From: Streptomyces peucetius
GTDB taxonomy: Bacteria > Actinomycetota > Actinomycetes > Streptomycetales > Streptomycetaceae
Length of the DNA stretch: 64,000 nucleotides
Direction: 5' to 3'
Assembly (NCBI RefSeq): GCF_025854275.1
Contig: NZ_CP107567.1
Span: 5,828,001 to 5,892,000 of the forward strand
In this document: piece after piece, positions 36,483 to 45,803 of the stretch
How the letters are laid out: each line of letters begins with the position of its first letter
Position numbering within the stretch: the stretch's first letter is position 1
Program-made: the position numbers and the translations under genes
Notes under the pieces: model-generated
Database searches by the model: none
Seen by the model: the letters and a program-made list of their open reading frames with translations, nothing else
What the model was told of the DNA's origin: nothing

Positions 36483-36510
36483 GAGCCCCCGGTTTCGGGA
36501 AGGGGCGGGG
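36483..36510. repeat. Copy 1 of a 28-base dispersed intergenic repeat
   Basis: These 28 bases, from GAGCCCCCGGTTTCGGGAAG to the GGGGCGGGG end, recur exactly at 50896-50923. The sequence before each copy is also related: GCCGGCG(A/T)TTGAGG-like and CCGGGG-rich. Both copies lie between genes. Confidence 0.8.
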
Positions 36511-36563
36511 AGGGGAAGGGCTCCGCGCAGCGGTCGGCCCCGTACCCGCCTCCGCTCACGCGG

Positions 36564-37430
36564 CTACAACCAGCCCGCGAACTCCAGCGCCAGTTCCCCC
36601 TCCGCGCGACGCCCCGCGGCCACCGCCCGTGTCCCCGACTCCACCGCCCGGAACAGCGTCCAGCCCCGCAGCCGCTCCCGGTCCACCTCCAGGGAGTCCG
36701 CAAGTTTGTTCAGCCGGCGGCGTGCCGCCGACGGGCCCGCGGAGGACGCGACGAGGTCCTCGACCCGGTCGCGCACCAACCTCGCCAGGTCGTAGGCGCG
36801 TTCGCCCACCAATGGCTCCGGACCGACCGCCAGCCACGGCACACGGTCGCCGGAAAGCACCTTGCCCTGGCGGAAGTTGCCGTGCAGCAGCAACTCCTCG
36901 GGCGGGAGCGCGACCAGTTCGTCCCGGGCCGCCAGCGCCGCCGCGACGAGCGGCTCGTCGGACTTCCGCATCGCCTCGGCCTGCCGCCCGGTGCGCCGTG
37001 CCACCGTCTCGAAACCGTGGCCGGCCGGGGGCTCCACCCACAGCCGCCGCACCGTGCCCGCCGCCTCCAGCAGCGCCTTCGCCTCCGGCAGAGACCGGAG
37101 CGATACCTCCGGATGCAGCCGCTCCAGCAGCAGCCCGTCGTCCGTGGCGGTGTCCAGCAGGCGCACCGCGCCCCAGCCGTTCCACTGCTCAAGCGCGGCC
37201 CGCTCGAGGCCGGGCGCAGCGGCAGGCGGGGCGAGTTTCAGCGCGGCCGGGGTGCCGTCCGGCTGCCGTACGAGAAGGACCAGGCTGCTCCGGCCGCCCG
37301 GCGCGACGGCCCGTTCGACGTCCAGCTTCCGCCGGTCCACCGTCTCCCGGACGGTCCCGGGCAGCCGCGCCAGCCACTCGTCGTCCTCACCGAGTGCCCG
37401 GACCAGCCGCTGCGGCGGTTCGAAAGCCAT
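36564..37430 (-). CDS. Aminoglycoside phosphotransferase-fold protein lacking catalytic residues
   Basis: A 288-residue protein of the APH(6)/hydroxyurea kinase fold. Lys65 in AALKLAPP fits the ATP-binding Lys, and ERAYDLARLVRDR fits the family C-lobe. But the catalytic loop reads LLHGNFRQGKVL: the Asp of the usual HGD is Asn185, and the Mg-binding Asn of HxxN is Lys190. The metal-binding Asp of the next motif (usually IDP) is Gly203 in AVGPEP. So phosphotransfer by the normal mechanism is unlikely; it may be a pseudokinase with a binding or regulatory role. It lies 22 bases downstream of the DUF4439 gene, in the same leftward unit. Confidence 0.85.
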   Translation of the reverse strand: MAFEPPQRLVRALGEDDEWLARLPGTVRETVDRRKLDVERAVAPGGRSSLVLLVRQPDGTPAALKLAPPAAAPGLERAALEQWNGWGAVRLLDTATDDGLLLERLHPEVSLRSLPEAKALLEAAGTVRRLWVEPPAGHGFETVARRTGRQAEAMRKSDEPLVAAALAARDELVALPPEELLLHGNFRQGKVLSGDRVPWLAVGPEPLVGERAYDLARLVRDRVEDLVASSAGPSAARRRLNKLADSLEVDRERLRGWTLFRAVESGTRAVAAGRRAEGELALEFAGWL

Positions 37431-37452
37431 ACGTCAGCAGTTCCCTTTCCCG

Positions 37453-37908
37453 TCAGTCCCGGCCGCCCCGCTCGGCGAGCCCAGGAAAGGCTACGCCGCT
37501 GCCGCGCCAGCGGACGGCGCGGACCGCCGCCTCGCGCAGCGCCCCGGCGGCTTCGAGCCGCAGGGGACCTTCCGAGGCCCGTATGAGATCGGAGTAGACG
37601 CCGGCGACGCGTTCCTCCAGGACGGTGGCGAGCCGTATCGCCGCGGCGGCGTCCGGCACGGGGAAGGGCAGGGCGTAGCCTGCGGCGGCCGCTGCGGGCT
37701 TTCCGCCGAGATCGCGCACGGTCCGCGCCAGGGCGTCCCGCCGGGACCGGTGGGCGGCGTGGGCGGCGGCGGCCTCGCTCTCGCGGTCGTCGCCCACCCG
37801 TCCGCCGACCACGCCGTAGCCGTAGACCGCCGCGTGCTCCGCCGCCAGGGCTGCCTGTAGGGCGTCCAGGCGGGCCGTGACGTCGCTCCGCGCGTCCACT
37901 GTGCTCAT
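37453..37908 (-). CDS. DUF4439 ferritin-like protein
   Basis: A 151-residue all-helical protein. The N-terminal segment ARLDALQAALAAEHAAVYGY with the following HAAHRSRRDALARTVRDLGG and VLEERVAGVYSDLIRAS matches DUF4439, a ferritin-like four-helix family with Glu and His that could bind metal. The start ATG at 37908 overlaps the stop of the upstream lipoprotein gene (ATGA). The gene and its two neighbours read leftward as one unit. The function of this family is not established. Confidence 0.82.
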   Translation of the reverse strand: MSTVDARSDVTARLDALQAALAAEHAAVYGYGVVGGRVGDDRESEAAAAHAAHRSRRDALARTVRDLGGKPAAAAAGYALPFPVPDAAAAIRLATVLEERVAGVYSDLIRASEGPLRLEAAGALREAAVRAVRWRGSGVAFPGLAERGGRD

Positions 37909-38501
37909 CGGGCGTCACCCTTCGTCAGCAGGTACTCATGCGCGGCGCCGGCGGCCGCGACGGAGGCGAGCAGGCGGGCGAGTTCGGGCTCTGCGTCGGC
38001 CAGGGCCGCGGTGTGGCTGTCCGAGGTGCGGCGCTCGGCCGCAGCCAGCGACTTCAGTGCGGCGGCGGGCTCGTCCGGGACCGGGGCGGAGGCACCGGCG
38101 GACGCGGCGGCCGGGGTCGGGCCGTCGGGGGACGGAGAGGCGGGCCCGGCGGCCGGGGCCGGGACGGAGGCGGACGGAGAGGCGGGCGCGGAGGAAGGCG
38201 TCACCTCGGACGCCGGTCCCGCCAGGGCCACCACATGCGCGGCGACCTCCGCACGCAGCGGCGTCAGCCGGCCGGCGAGCGCCGGATGGCGGGCGATGAC
38301 GGCGTCGTACTCGTCCCGGAGCGCCGTGCTCGTGCCCACGAGGCGCACGCGCAGAGCGGCCTCGGCACGGGCACGGTCGGCTGCCGGGTCCCGGGTGCGC
38401 CGGGAGACGGGCGTGTCGCTCGAACAGCCCGTCAACAGGCCCGCCGCGGCCACCCCCGTCGCCAGAAGCGCACGTCTGCGTGTCGTCCCCGTGCGCCCCA
38501 C
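37905..38501 (-). CDS. Tat-type lipoprotein, unknown function
   Basis: A 198-residue exported protein from GTG 38501 with a GAGGAG site 5 bases upstream. The signal is TTRRRALLATGVAAAGLLTGCSS: twin arginines, a hydrophobic core and the lipobox LLTG-Cys. The mature part has helical Ala-rich ends (RDEYDAVIARHPALAGRLTP; ALKSLAAAERRTSDSHTAAL) separated by a Pro/Ser/Ala-rich stretch of about 55 residues. The helices contain Glu/His in a DUF4439-like arrangement, so the protein may be an exported relative of the next gene product. The stop overlaps the start of the DUF4439 gene, indicating coupled translation. Confidence 0.82.
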   Translation of the reverse strand: MGRTGTTRRRALLATGVAAAGLLTGCSSDTPVSRRTRDPAADRARAEAALRVRLVGTSTALRDEYDAVIARHPALAGRLTPLRAEVAAHVVALAGPASEVTPSSAPASPSASVPAPAAGPASPSPDGPTPAAASAGASAPVPDEPAAALKSLAAAERRTSDSHTAALADAEPELARLLASVAAAGAAHEYLLTKGDAR

Positions 38502-38653
38502 GGCCGTCTCCTCGGGTTCGCAATGATCATCGCCGCAGGCGAGCGTACCTGCGGGCCCTGCGTGGGTGGACGGCAACACCCCCCGCGACCGGCTACCCTT
38601 TCTTCGACACGCGACGATCCCACAACAGCACACGCGGCCGAGGAGTCACCCGG

Positions 38654-39160
38654 ATGAGCACCACCCAGAGCGAGAGGCTGCGCGGGCTGCTGGAACCGCT
38701 CGTCAGCGCCGCGGAACTGGATCTGGAAGAGATCGAGGTCTCCCGGGCGGGCCGGCGCCGCATGCTGAGGATCACCGTGGACTCCGACGACGGCGTCGAG
38801 CTGGACGCCTGTGCCGAGCTGAGCCGCGCCATCTCCGAGAAGCTCGACGAGACGGACGCGATGGGCGAGGGCGAGTACGTCCTCGAAGTCAGCTCCCCCG
38901 GCGCCGACCGGCCTCTCACCCAGCACCGCCACTACGTGCGCGCCACCGGCCGCCTGGTGAAGCTGCAGCTGCACTCCGACGGAGCAGCCGAGGAACTGGT
39001 GGCCCGCATCCTCACCGTGGACGACGAGGGGCTCGATCTCGAGGTGCCGGGCGTGAAGGGGCGCAAGCCCACCGCCCGCCGGGTCGCCTTCGACGAGATC
39101 GCCAAGGCGCGCGTGGAGATCGAGTTCAACCGCAAGGACAAGAAGGAAGAGGAGGCGTAG
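38654..39160 (+). CDS. rimP: Ribosome maturation factor RimP
   Basis: A 168-residue protein needed for 30S subunit maturation. The N-terminal domain has [20 protein letters not shown] and [20 protein letters not shown]; the typical [20 protein letters not shown] motif follows, then the C-terminal Sm-like strand domain and a Lys/Glu-rich tail. ATG 38654 is chosen because the conserved N-terminus begins at [15 protein letters not shown] lies 9 bases upstream. It starts the rimP-nusA-ylxR-infB operon and its stop is 2 bases before the nusA GTG. Confidence 0.96.
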   Translation: MSTTQSERLRGLLEPLVSAAELDLEEIEVSRAGRRRMLRITVDSDDGVELDACAELSRAISEKLDETDAMGEGEYVLEVSSPGADRPLTQHRHYVRATGRLVKLQLHSDGAAEELVARILTVDDEGLDLEVPGVKGRKPTARRVAFDEIAKARVEIEFNRKDKKEEEA

Positions 39161-39162
39161 CC

Positions 39163-40158
39163 GTGGACATCGACGTGAAGCTCCTGAAGGGCTTGGCACA
39201 GGAGAAGGAGATCGCTTTCGATCTGCTGGTCGAGGCCATCGAGTCGGCCCTCCTCATCGCGTACCACCGCACCGAGGGCAGCCGCCGCCACGCCCGGGTG
39301 GTGCTCAGCCGGGACACCGGTCATGTGACCGTGTGGGCCAAGGAGGACCCGGCCGACCTGGAGGAGGGGCAGGAGCCCAAGGAGTTCGACGACACCCCGT
39401 CGGACTTCGGCCGGATCGCCGCCACCACCGCCCGTCAGGTCATCCAGCAGCGGCTGCGCGACGCGGAGAACGACGTCACGTTCGGTGAGTACGCCCGCCG
39501 TGAGGGTGACATCGTCGCCGGCATGGTCCAGCAGGGCAAGGACCCCAAGAACGTCCTGGTCAAGCTGGACGACAAGCTCGAGGCGATCCTGCCGGTGCAG
39601 GAGCAGGTGCCGGGTGAGGAGTACACGCACGGTCTGCGTCTGCGCACCTATGTGGTTCGGGTGGCCAAGGGTGTCCGCGGTCCGTCCGTCACGCTGTCGC
39701 GGACGCACCCGAACCTGGTGAAGAAGCTCTTCGCGCTGGAGGTCCCCGAGATCGCGGACGGCAGCGTCGAGATCGCCGCGATCGCCCGCGAGGCCGGCCA
39801 CCGCACCAAGATCGCCGTCCGCTCGACCCGCTCCGGACTGAACCCCAAGGGCGCCTGCATCGGCCCGATGGGCAGCCGCGTGCGCAATGTCATGGCGGAG
39901 CTGCACGGCGAGAAGATCGACATCGTGGACTGGTCCGACGACCCGGCCGAGATGGTGGCGAACGCCCTGTCCCCGGCCCGTGTCAGCAGGGTGGAGGTCG
40001 TCGACCTCGGCGCCCGCTCCGCCCGGGTCACCGTTCCGGACTACCAGCTGTCCCTGGCGATCGGCAAGGAGGGGCAGAACGCCCGTCTGGCCGCACGTCT
40101 CACCGGCTGGCGCATCGACATCCGCCCGGACACGGAGCAGGGTGCCGAGCAGGGCTGA
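39163..40158 (+). CDS. nusA: Transcription termination/antitermination factor NusA
   Basis: A 331-residue RNA polymerase-binding factor. The N-terminal domain ([20 protein letters not shown], then [16 protein letters not shown]) is followed by an S1 domain and two KH domains ([20 protein letters not shown], then [19 protein letters not shown]). Actinobacterial NusA lacks the C-terminal acidic repeats and this one ends accordingly. The start is GTG at 39163. It sits between rimP and ylxR in the usual order. Confidence 0.97.
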   Translation: MDIDVKLLKGLAQEKEIAFDLLVEAIESALLIAYHRTEGSRRHARVVLSRDTGHVTVWAKEDPADLEEGQEPKEFDDTPSDFGRIAATTARQVIQQRLRDAENDVTFGEYARREGDIVAGMVQQGKDPKNVLVKLDDKLEAILPVQEQVPGEEYTHGLRLRTYVVRVAKGVRGPSVTLSRTHPNLVKKLFALEVPEIADGSVEIAAIAREAGHRTKIAVRSTRSGLNPKGACIGPMGSRVRNVMAELHGEKIDIVDWSDDPAEMVANALSPARVSRVEVVDLGARSARVTVPDYQLSLAIGKEGQNARLAARLTGWRIDIRPDTEQGAEQG

Positions 40159-40288
40159 GGAATCGACCGGGGCGGAATCCTGTTGCACGAATGACGGGAG
40201 CTGCCCAGGATCTCACCAGGATCAGGACAACAACCGTTCGATTCTTGCCCCCAAGGGGTGAGGTCGGTGCGGGGAGGTAGACTTAAGC

Positions 40289-40567
40289 GTGTCTGGCCGG
40301 ACGCATGCCCGCGTGTGCCCTGAGCGAACCTGTGTGGGATGCCGGGAGCGAGCGGCCAAGAGCGATCTGCTGCGCATCGTGGTGATCGAGGGCGAGTGCG
40401 TCCCCGATGATCGCGGTACGCTGCCCGGCCGGGGTGCGTACGTGCACCCCGCCTTGGTCTGTCTCGACCTGGCGGTCCGCCGCCGGGCGTTCCCGAGGGC
40501 CTTCCGGGCCCAGGGACCGCTCGAGACCGCCGCGGTGCGGCGGTATGTCGAGCAGGCAGCACCGTAA
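40289..40567 (+). CDS. ylxR: YlxR-family (DUF448) RNA-binding protein
   Basis: A 92-residue basic protein with the family signature PERTCVGCRERAAKSDLLRI and GRGAYVHPALVCLDLAVRRR. YlxR proteins bind RNA and in Bacillus modulate RNase P. GTG at 40289 gives the full length; it lies 131 bases after nusA and 153 bases before infB, the standard position. Confidence 0.94.
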   Translation: MSGRTHARVCPERTCVGCRERAAKSDLLRIVVIEGECVPDDRGTLPGRGAYVHPALVCLDLAVRRRAFPRAFRAQGPLETAAVRRYVEQAAP

Positions 40568-40719
40568 AGAGAAAGAAGTACGGCACGGAACCCCGTGCGG
40601 TCAGGTACCTCGCGAGTCGGAAGTAGGTCGAGATTGCGATGAGCACTCGATGAGTACGCGATGAGTACGCCCATGAAGTAGCGACGGTCCGGCGGTAACC
40701 CGGACCTAAAAGGAGCGAA

Positions 40720-43700
40720 GTGGCTAAGGTCCGGGTATACGAACTCGCCAAGGAGTTCGGCGTGGAGAGCAAGGTCGTCATGGCCAAGCTCCAAGAACTC
40801 GGTGAATTCGTCCGTTCGGCGTCCTCGACGATCGAGGCGCCGGTTGTACGCAAGTTGACTGACGCGCTGCAGGGGCCCGGCGGCAACGCCGGCAAGTCCG
40901 CAGCAAAGCCTGGCGCGCCCCGCAAGGCGACGCCCTCGAAGCCCGCAGCGCCCTCCCCGGCGCAGGCGGCACGTCCCGCTGCCCCCAAGCCCGGCGCACC
41001 GGCCCCCAAGCCGGCCCCGGCGAGCAGCACCCCTCCCGCGACGCCGGCCCCCGGCCCGCGTCCGACGCCGGGTCCCAAGCCCGCGCCGGCCAAGCCCGCT
41101 CCGGCGGCTCCGGTGCCCGCTGCCGAGTTCTCGGCCCCCGCCCCGGCACAGCCCTCCGCGCCGCAGGCGCCGCGTTCCGGCGCCACGCCGGGTCCGCGTC
41201 CTGCCCGTCCGGCCCCGTCCGGCGGTCAGCGCGACGGCCGTGACGGTGGCCGCGAAGGCGGCCGTGGCGGCGAGCGTCCGGCGCGTCCCGCCGGCGGCCA
41301 GGGCGCCCCGCGCCCCGGTGGCCGCCCGGCCGGTCCGCGTCCGGGCAACAACCCGTTCACGTCCGGTGGCTCCACCGGCATGGCGCGTCCGCAGGCGCCC
41401 CGTCCGGGTGGCGCTCCGCGCCCCGGCGGCGGTGCGGCTCCGGGTGCTCCCCGCCCGCAGGGCGGTCCCGGCGGTGCCCCGCGCCCGCAGGGCCAGGGCG
41501 GAGCCCGCCCGACTCCCGGCGGCATGCCCCGTCCGCAGGCGCCGCGTCCTGGCGGTGCCCCCGGCGGCAACCGTCCGAACCCCGGCATGATGCCGCAGCG
41601 TCCTGCTGCCGGTCCCCGTCCCGGTGGCGGTCCCGGCGGTGGCGGTGGCGGTCGCGGTCCCGGCGGCGCCGGTCGTCCCGGTGGTGCCGGTCGTCCCGGC
41701 GGCGGTGGCGGCGGCTTCGCCGGCCGTCCCGGCGGCGGTGGCGGGGGTCGTCCCGGTGGTGGCGGCGGTTTCGCCGGCCGTCCCGGTGGCGGTGGCCCCG
41801 GTGGTGGCGGCGGCTTCGGCGGTCGTCCCGGCTTCGGTGGACGTCCCGGCGGCCCCGGCGGCCGTGGTGGCACGCAGGGCGCCTTCGGCCGTCCCGGCGG
41901 CCCGGCGCGTCGTGGTCGCAAGTCGAAGCGGCAGAGGCGCCAGGAGTACGAGGCCATGCAGGCCCCGTCGGTCGGCGGTGTGATGCTGCCTCGCGGCAAC
42001 GGCGAGACCATTCGCCTGTCGCGCGGTGCTTCGCTCACCGACTTCGCGGAGAAGATCAACGCCAACCCGGCGTCGCTCGTCGCGGTCATGATGAACCTCG
42101 GCGAGATGGTCACCGCGACGCAGTCCGTCTCCGACGAGACGCTGTCGCTTCTCGGTGACGAGATGAACTACACCGTCCAGATCGTCAGCCCGGAGGAGGA
42201 GGACCGCGAGCTTCTCGAGTCCTTCGACATCGAGTTCGGCGAGGACGAGGGCGGCGACGAGGCCCTGGTCTCGCGTCCGCCGGTGGTGACCGTCATGGGT
42301 CACGTCGACCACGGTAAGACCAGGCTGCTGGACGCGATCCGCAAGACGAACGTCGTCGCGGGCGAGGCCGGCGGTATCACGCAGCACATCGGTGCGTACC
42401 AGGTCGCGACCGAGGTCAACGGCGAAGAGCGGGCCATCACCTTCATCGACACCCCGGGTCACGAGGCGTTCACCGCCATGCGTGCCCGTGGTGCGAAGTC
42501 CACCGACATCGCGATCCTCGTGGTCGCGGCGAACGACGGTGTGATGCCCCAGACGATCGAGGCGCTGAACCACGCCAAGGCGGCCGAGGTGCCGATCGTG
42601 GTCGCGGTCAACAAGATCGACGTCGAGGGTGCCGACCCGACCAAGGTGCGTGGTCAGCTCACCGAGTTCGGTCTGGTGGCCGAGGAGTACGGCGGCGACA
42701 CCATGTTCGTCGACATCTCCGCCAAGCAGGGTCTGAACATCGACTCCCTGCTGGAGGCCGTGGTCCTCACCGCGGACGCCTCGCTCGACCTGCGGGCCAA
42801 CCCGGAGCAGGACGCGCAGGGCATCGCGATCGAGGCCCACCTGGACAAGGGCCGCGGCGCCGTCGCGACCGTCCTCGTCCAGCGAGGCACGCTGCGCGTC
42901 GGTGACACGATGGTCGCCGGTGACGCGTACGGCCGGGTCCGCGCCATGCTCGACGACAAGGGCGAGAACGTGGAGATCGCGGGTCCCTCGACCCCCGTTC
43001 TCGTGCTCGGTCTCACCAATGTCCCGGGCGCGGGCGACAACTTCCTGGTCGTCGACGAGGACCGTACGGCCCGTCAGATCGCCGAGAAGCGCGCCGCCCG
43101 TGAGCGCAACGCCGCGTTCGCCAAGCGCACCCGCCGGGTGTCCCTCGAGGACCTCGACAAGGTGCTCAAGGCCGGCGAGGTCCAGCAGCTCAACCTCATC
43201 ATCAAGGGCGACGCGTCCGGTTCGGTGGAGGCTCTCGAGTCCTCGCTGCTCCAGCTCGACGTCGGCGAAGAGGTCGACATCCGCGTGCTGCACCGCGGCG
43301 TGGGTGCGGTCACCGAGTCGGACATCGACCTGGCGATGGGCTCCGACGCCATCGTGATCGGCTTCAACGTCCGCGCGGCCGGCCGTGCCTCGCAGATGGC
43401 GGACCGTGAGGGCGTCGACGTCCGGTACTACTCGGTGATCTACCAGGCCATCGAGGAGATCGAGGCGGCCCTCAAGGGCATGCTCAAGCCGGAGTACGAA
43501 GAGGTCGAGCTCGGCACGGCGGAGATCCGCGAGGTCTTCCGCTCGTCCAAGCTGGGCAACATCGCGGGTGTTCTCATCCGCTCCGGCGAGGTCAAGCGCA
43601 ACACCAAGGCCCGGCTCATCCGCGACGGCAAGGTCATCGCGGAGAGCCTCAACATCGAGGGTCTGCGTCGCTTCAAGGACGACGTCACCGAGATCCGCGA

Positions 43701-43797
43701 AGGCTTCGAGGGTGGTATCAACCTCGGAAACTTCAACGACATCAAGGTCGACGACGTCATCGCGACGTACGAGATGCGCGAGAAGCCGCGAGGCTGA
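40720..43797 (+). CDS. infB: Translation initiation factor IF-2
   Basis: A 1025-residue GTPase that delivers initiator tRNA to the 30S subunit. The N-terminal IF2N domain begins [20 protein letters not shown]. Residues about 50-395 are a low-complexity linker, first Pro/Ala-rich and then Gly/Arg/Pro-rich with runs of Gly. After the second IF2N ([20 protein letters not shown]) comes the G domain with [14 protein letters not shown] from residue 527, DTPGHEAF and NKID, then the beta-barrel and C-terminal domains ([20 protein letters not shown]). GTG 40720 has AAAGGAG 6 bases upstream. A hairpin terminator-like stretch follows. Confidence 0.98.
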   Translation: MAKVRVYELAKEFGVESKVVMAKLQELGEFVRSASSTIEAPVVRKLTDALQGPGGNAGKSAAKPGAPRKATPSKPAAPSPAQAARPAAPKPGAPAPKPAPASSTPPATPAPGPRPTPGPKPAPAKPAPAAPVPAAEFSAPAPAQPSAPQAPRSGATPGPRPARPAPSGGQRDGRDGGREGGRGGERPARPAGGQGAPRPGGRPAGPRPGNNPFTSGGSTGMARPQAPRPGGAPRPGGGAAPGAPRPQGGPGGAPRPQGQGGARPTPGGMPRPQAPRPGGAPGGNRPNPGMMPQRPAAGPRPGGGPGGGGGGRGPGGAGRPGGAGRPGGGGGGFAGRPGGGGGGRPGGGGGFAGRPGGGGPGGGGGFGGRPGFGGRPGGPGGRGGTQGAFGRPGGPARRGRKSKRQRRQEYEAMQAPSVGGVMLPRGNGETIRLSRGASLTDFAEKINANPASLVAVMMNLGEMVTATQSVSDETLSLLGDEMNYTVQIVSPEEEDRELLESFDIEFGEDEGGDEALVSRPPVVTVMGHVDHGKTRLLDAIRKTNVVAGEAGGITQHIGAYQVATEVNGEERAITFIDTPGHEAFTAMRARGAKSTDIAILVVAANDGVMPQTIEALNHAKAAEVPIVVAVNKIDVEGADPTKVRGQLTEFGLVAEEYGGDTMFVDISAKQGLNIDSLLEAVVLTADASLDLRANPEQDAQGIAIEAHLDKGRGAVATVLVQRGTLRVGDTMVAGDAYGRVRAMLDDKGENVEIAGPSTPVLVLGLTNVPGAGDNFLVVDEDRTARQIAEKRAARERNAAFAKRTRRVSLEDLDKVLKAGEVQQLNLIIKGDASGSVEALESSLLQLDVGEEVDIRVLHRGVGAVTESDIDLAMGSDAIVIGFNVRAAGRASQMADREGVDVRYYSVIYQAIEEIEAALKGMLKPEYEEVELGTAEIREVFRSSKLGNIAGVLIRSGEVKRNTKARLIRDGKVIAESLNIEGLRRFKDDVTEIREGFEGGINLGNFNDIKVDDVIATYEMREKPRG

Positions 43798-43807
43798 CGC
43801 ACAGCAC

Positions 43808-43855
43808 GTCCGGGGCCGGTCGGCGGAAGTATTTCCGTCGATCGGCCCCGGCCGT
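43808..43855 (+). terminator. Hairpin after infB
   Basis: CCGGGGCCGGTCG and CGATCGGCCCCGG, separated by about 14 bases, form a 13-bp stem with one mismatch about 10 bases after the infB stop. No T-run, so it may act as a partial terminator before the DUF503 gene. Confidence 0.5.
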
Positions 43856-43935
43856 TGCGTGTACCGTTTGAGTGTCCCTGCCAAGCAGCCGCGGCAGGGC
43901 CCCAGACCCCGAACCGGCGGGACATCCGGACATAC

Positions 43936-44229
43936 ATGTATGTGGGGACACTGTCCTTCGACCTGCTTCTCGGCGACGTACGGTCGCTGAAGGAGAAGCG
44001 TTCCGTGGTCCGCCCCATCGTCGCCGAGCTCCAGCGGAAGTACGCGGTGAGCGTGGCGGAGGTGGGCGGCCAGGATCTCCATCGCCGGGCCGAGATCGGC
44101 CTGGCCGTGGTGTCCGGCGACACCGGGCACCTCACTGACGTACTCGACCGGTGCGAGCGCCTCGTCGCCGCCCGGCCCGAGGTGGAACTGCTGTCCGTCA
44201 GGCGCAGACTCCACAGCGACGAAGACTGA
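43936..44229 (+). CDS. DUF503 (YlxP-like) protein
   Basis: A 97-residue protein: YVGTLSFDLLLGDVRSLKEK (typical DUF503 start), then VVRPIVAELQRKYAVSVAEV and DRCERLVAARPEVELLSVRR. The fold is a small ferredoxin-like dimer. DUF503/YlxP genes regularly stand between infB and rbfA and may aid ribosome biogenesis. ATG 43936 is the conserved start; the frame is open further upstream into the terminator. The stop is 27 bases before the rbfA GTG. Confidence 0.9.
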   Translation: MYVGTLSFDLLLGDVRSLKEKRSVVRPIVAELQRKYAVSVAEVGGQDLHRRAEIGLAVVSGDTGHLTDVLDRCERLVAARPEVELLSVRRRLHSDED

Positions 44230-44256
44230 ATGCAAGGCAAAGAAGGAGACGGACCA

Positions 44257-44694
44257 GTGGCCGACAACGCGCGGGCGAAGAAGCTGGCGGACCTCATCCG
44301 GGAGGTGGTCGCCCAGAAGCTGCAGCGCGGCATCAAGGACCCTCGCCTGGGAACGCACGTGACCATCACGGACACCCGCGTCACCGGCGACCTGCGGGAG
44401 GCCACGGTCTTCTACACGGTCTACGGCGACGACGAGGACCGGGCCAGTGCCGCGGCGGGTCTGGAGAGCGCCAAGGGCGTCCTCCGCTCCGCGGTCGGTG
44501 CGGCGGCGGGCACCAAGTTCACGCCGACCCTCACCTTCGTGGCCGACGCGCTCCCCGAGAACGCCAAGACGATCGAGGACCTCCTCCACAAGGCGCGGGC
44601 CTCCGACGCCAAGGTCCGCGAGGCGTCCTCCGGCGCCACGTACGCGGGCGAGGCCGACCCGTACCGCAAGCCCGAGGACGAAGCCTCGGAATGA
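44257..44694 (+). CDS. rbfA: 30S ribosome-binding factor RbfA
   Basis: A 145-residue KH-type protein that helps mature the 16S 5' end. Motifs: ARAKKLADLIREVVAQKLQR, GIKDPRLGTHVTITDTRVTG, DLREATVFYTVYGDD and the C-terminal DLLHKARASDAKV. The GTG at 44257 is preferred because GGAG stands 9 bases upstream and the family start begins ADNARAKKL; an ATG at 44230 is in frame but lacks spacing. The stop overlaps the truB ATG (ATGA). Confidence 0.95.
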   Translation: MADNARAKKLADLIREVVAQKLQRGIKDPRLGTHVTITDTRVTGDLREATVFYTVYGDDEDRASAAAGLESAKGVLRSAVGAAAGTKFTPTLTFVADALPENAKTIEDLLHKARASDAKVREASSGATYAGEADPYRKPEDEASE

Positions 44695-45590
44695 CACAGC
44701 GCACCGCACCGCCCGACGGCCTTGTCATCGTCGACAAGCCGTCGGGCTTCACTTCGCACGACGTCGTCGCCAAGATGCGCGGGATCGCCAGGACCCGCCG
44801 CGTCGGACACGCGGGGACGCTCGACCCCATGGCCACCGGTGTGCTCGTACTCGGCGTCGAGAGGGCCACCAAGCTGCTCGGACACCTCGCGCTGACCGAG
44901 AAGGAGTACCTCGGCACCATCAGGCTGGGGCAGAACACCGTCACGGACGACGCGGAAGGCGAGGTCACCTCCTCCGCCGACGCGTCCGGCGTCACCCGCG
45001 AGGCGATCGACGCGGGCGTCGCCGAGCTCACCGGCGACATCATGCAGGTGCCGTCCAAGGTCAGCGCCATCAAGATCGACGGCAAGCGGTCGTACGCGCG
45101 GGTCCGCGGCGGCGAGGAGTTCGACATCCCCGCCAGGCCGGTCACCGTCTCCGCGTTCCGCGTCCACGACGTCCGCGCGACGACCACGGACGACGGTCTC
45201 GCCGTCGTCGACCTGGTGGTCTCCGTGGTCTGCTCCTCCGGCACCTACATCCGGGCGCTCGCCCGCGACCTCGGTGCCGGTCTGGGCGTCGGCGGCCATC
45301 TGACGGCCCTGCGGCGCACCCGGGTCGGCCCGTACGGCCTGGACGCGGCGAAGACGCTCGACCAGCTCCAGGAGGAGTTGACCGTCATGCCCATCGCCGA
45401 GGCGGCCGCAGCGGCGTTCCCCCGCTGGGACGTGGACGAGCGGCGGGCCAAGCTGCTCACCAACGGGGTACGGCTCGACATGCCGGCGTACGACCGTGCG
45501 CCGGTGGCGGTCTTCGGGCCGGACGACCGTTTCCTGGCGCTCGTGGAGGAGCGGAACGGCAAGGCCAAGAGCCTCGCCGTCTTCGGCTGA
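44691..45590 (+). CDS. truB: tRNA pseudouridine(55) synthase
   Basis: A 299-residue enzyme that makes pseudouridine 55 in the tRNA T-loop. The N-terminus has GLVIVDKPSGFTSHDVVAKM and the catalytic Asp lies in GHAGTLDPMATG. TEKEYLGTIRLGQNTVTDDA and YIRALARDLGAGLGVGGHLT follow, with a C-terminal PUA-like end. Length fits actinobacterial TruB. ATG at 44691 overlaps the rbfA stop, giving coupled translation. Confidence 0.96.
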   Translation: MTQRTAPPDGLVIVDKPSGFTSHDVVAKMRGIARTRRVGHAGTLDPMATGVLVLGVERATKLLGHLALTEKEYLGTIRLGQNTVTDDAEGEVTSSADASGVTREAIDAGVAELTGDIMQVPSKVSAIKIDGKRSYARVRGGEEFDIPARPVTVSAFRVHDVRATTTDDGLAVVDLVVSVVCSSGTYIRALARDLGAGLGVGGHLTALRRTRVGPYGLDAAKTLDQLQEELTVMPIAEAAAAAFPRWDVDERRAKLLTNGVRLDMPAYDRAPVAVFGPDDRFLALVEERNGKAKSLAVFG

Positions 45591-45803
45591 GGCGCACCGG
45601 CCGCCCCGCTGTGCTCGTCGCGGGACGGCCGGCCCCCACCGGCCGCCCCGCGTCCCCCTCGTTTCCCCCGGAGAGGGTCTATCCATTGCGGACCCTTGAT
45701 TCACCCCTTCGAGCAGGCGCTCGGAGTGAACGGGGGGTGCACTGGGGGGCGCGTTCGGCATGAGGCTTCTCCCACTGATCATCTTCGACCTAACGTCGTC
45801 GGC
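45591..45803. other. Gap before the STAND-like gene
   Basis: 213 bases with GC-rich inverted motifs (CCGGCCGCCCCGC repeated near 45598 and 45642) that may end the truB transcript. A -10-like CTAACGT lies 12 bases before the next ATG. No gene is seen. Confidence 0.4.

Larger units (their letters stand above)
36219..36563. other. Repeat-rich gap between convergent genes
   Basis: 345 bases with no gene, between proS and a leftward gene that converge here. It contains a 31-bp inverted repeat, a smaller hairpin (36421-36445), a second smaller copy of the CCTGGCGG-type motif near 36286, and the 28-base repeat that recurs at 50.9 kb. The content is typical of noncoding, terminator-like and dispersed repeats. 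Confidence 0.7.

Noticed and set aside
41226..42113. Pro/Gly-rich minus-strand frame and tandem GGT/GGC repeats over infB
   Set aside because: They come from the Gly-rich linker of IF-2 and are not a separate gene, repeat array or CRISPR.
40222..44709. 1495-residue minus-strand open frame opposite ylxR-infB-rbfA
   Set aside because: Shadow created by codon bias; the plus strand encodes known factors.
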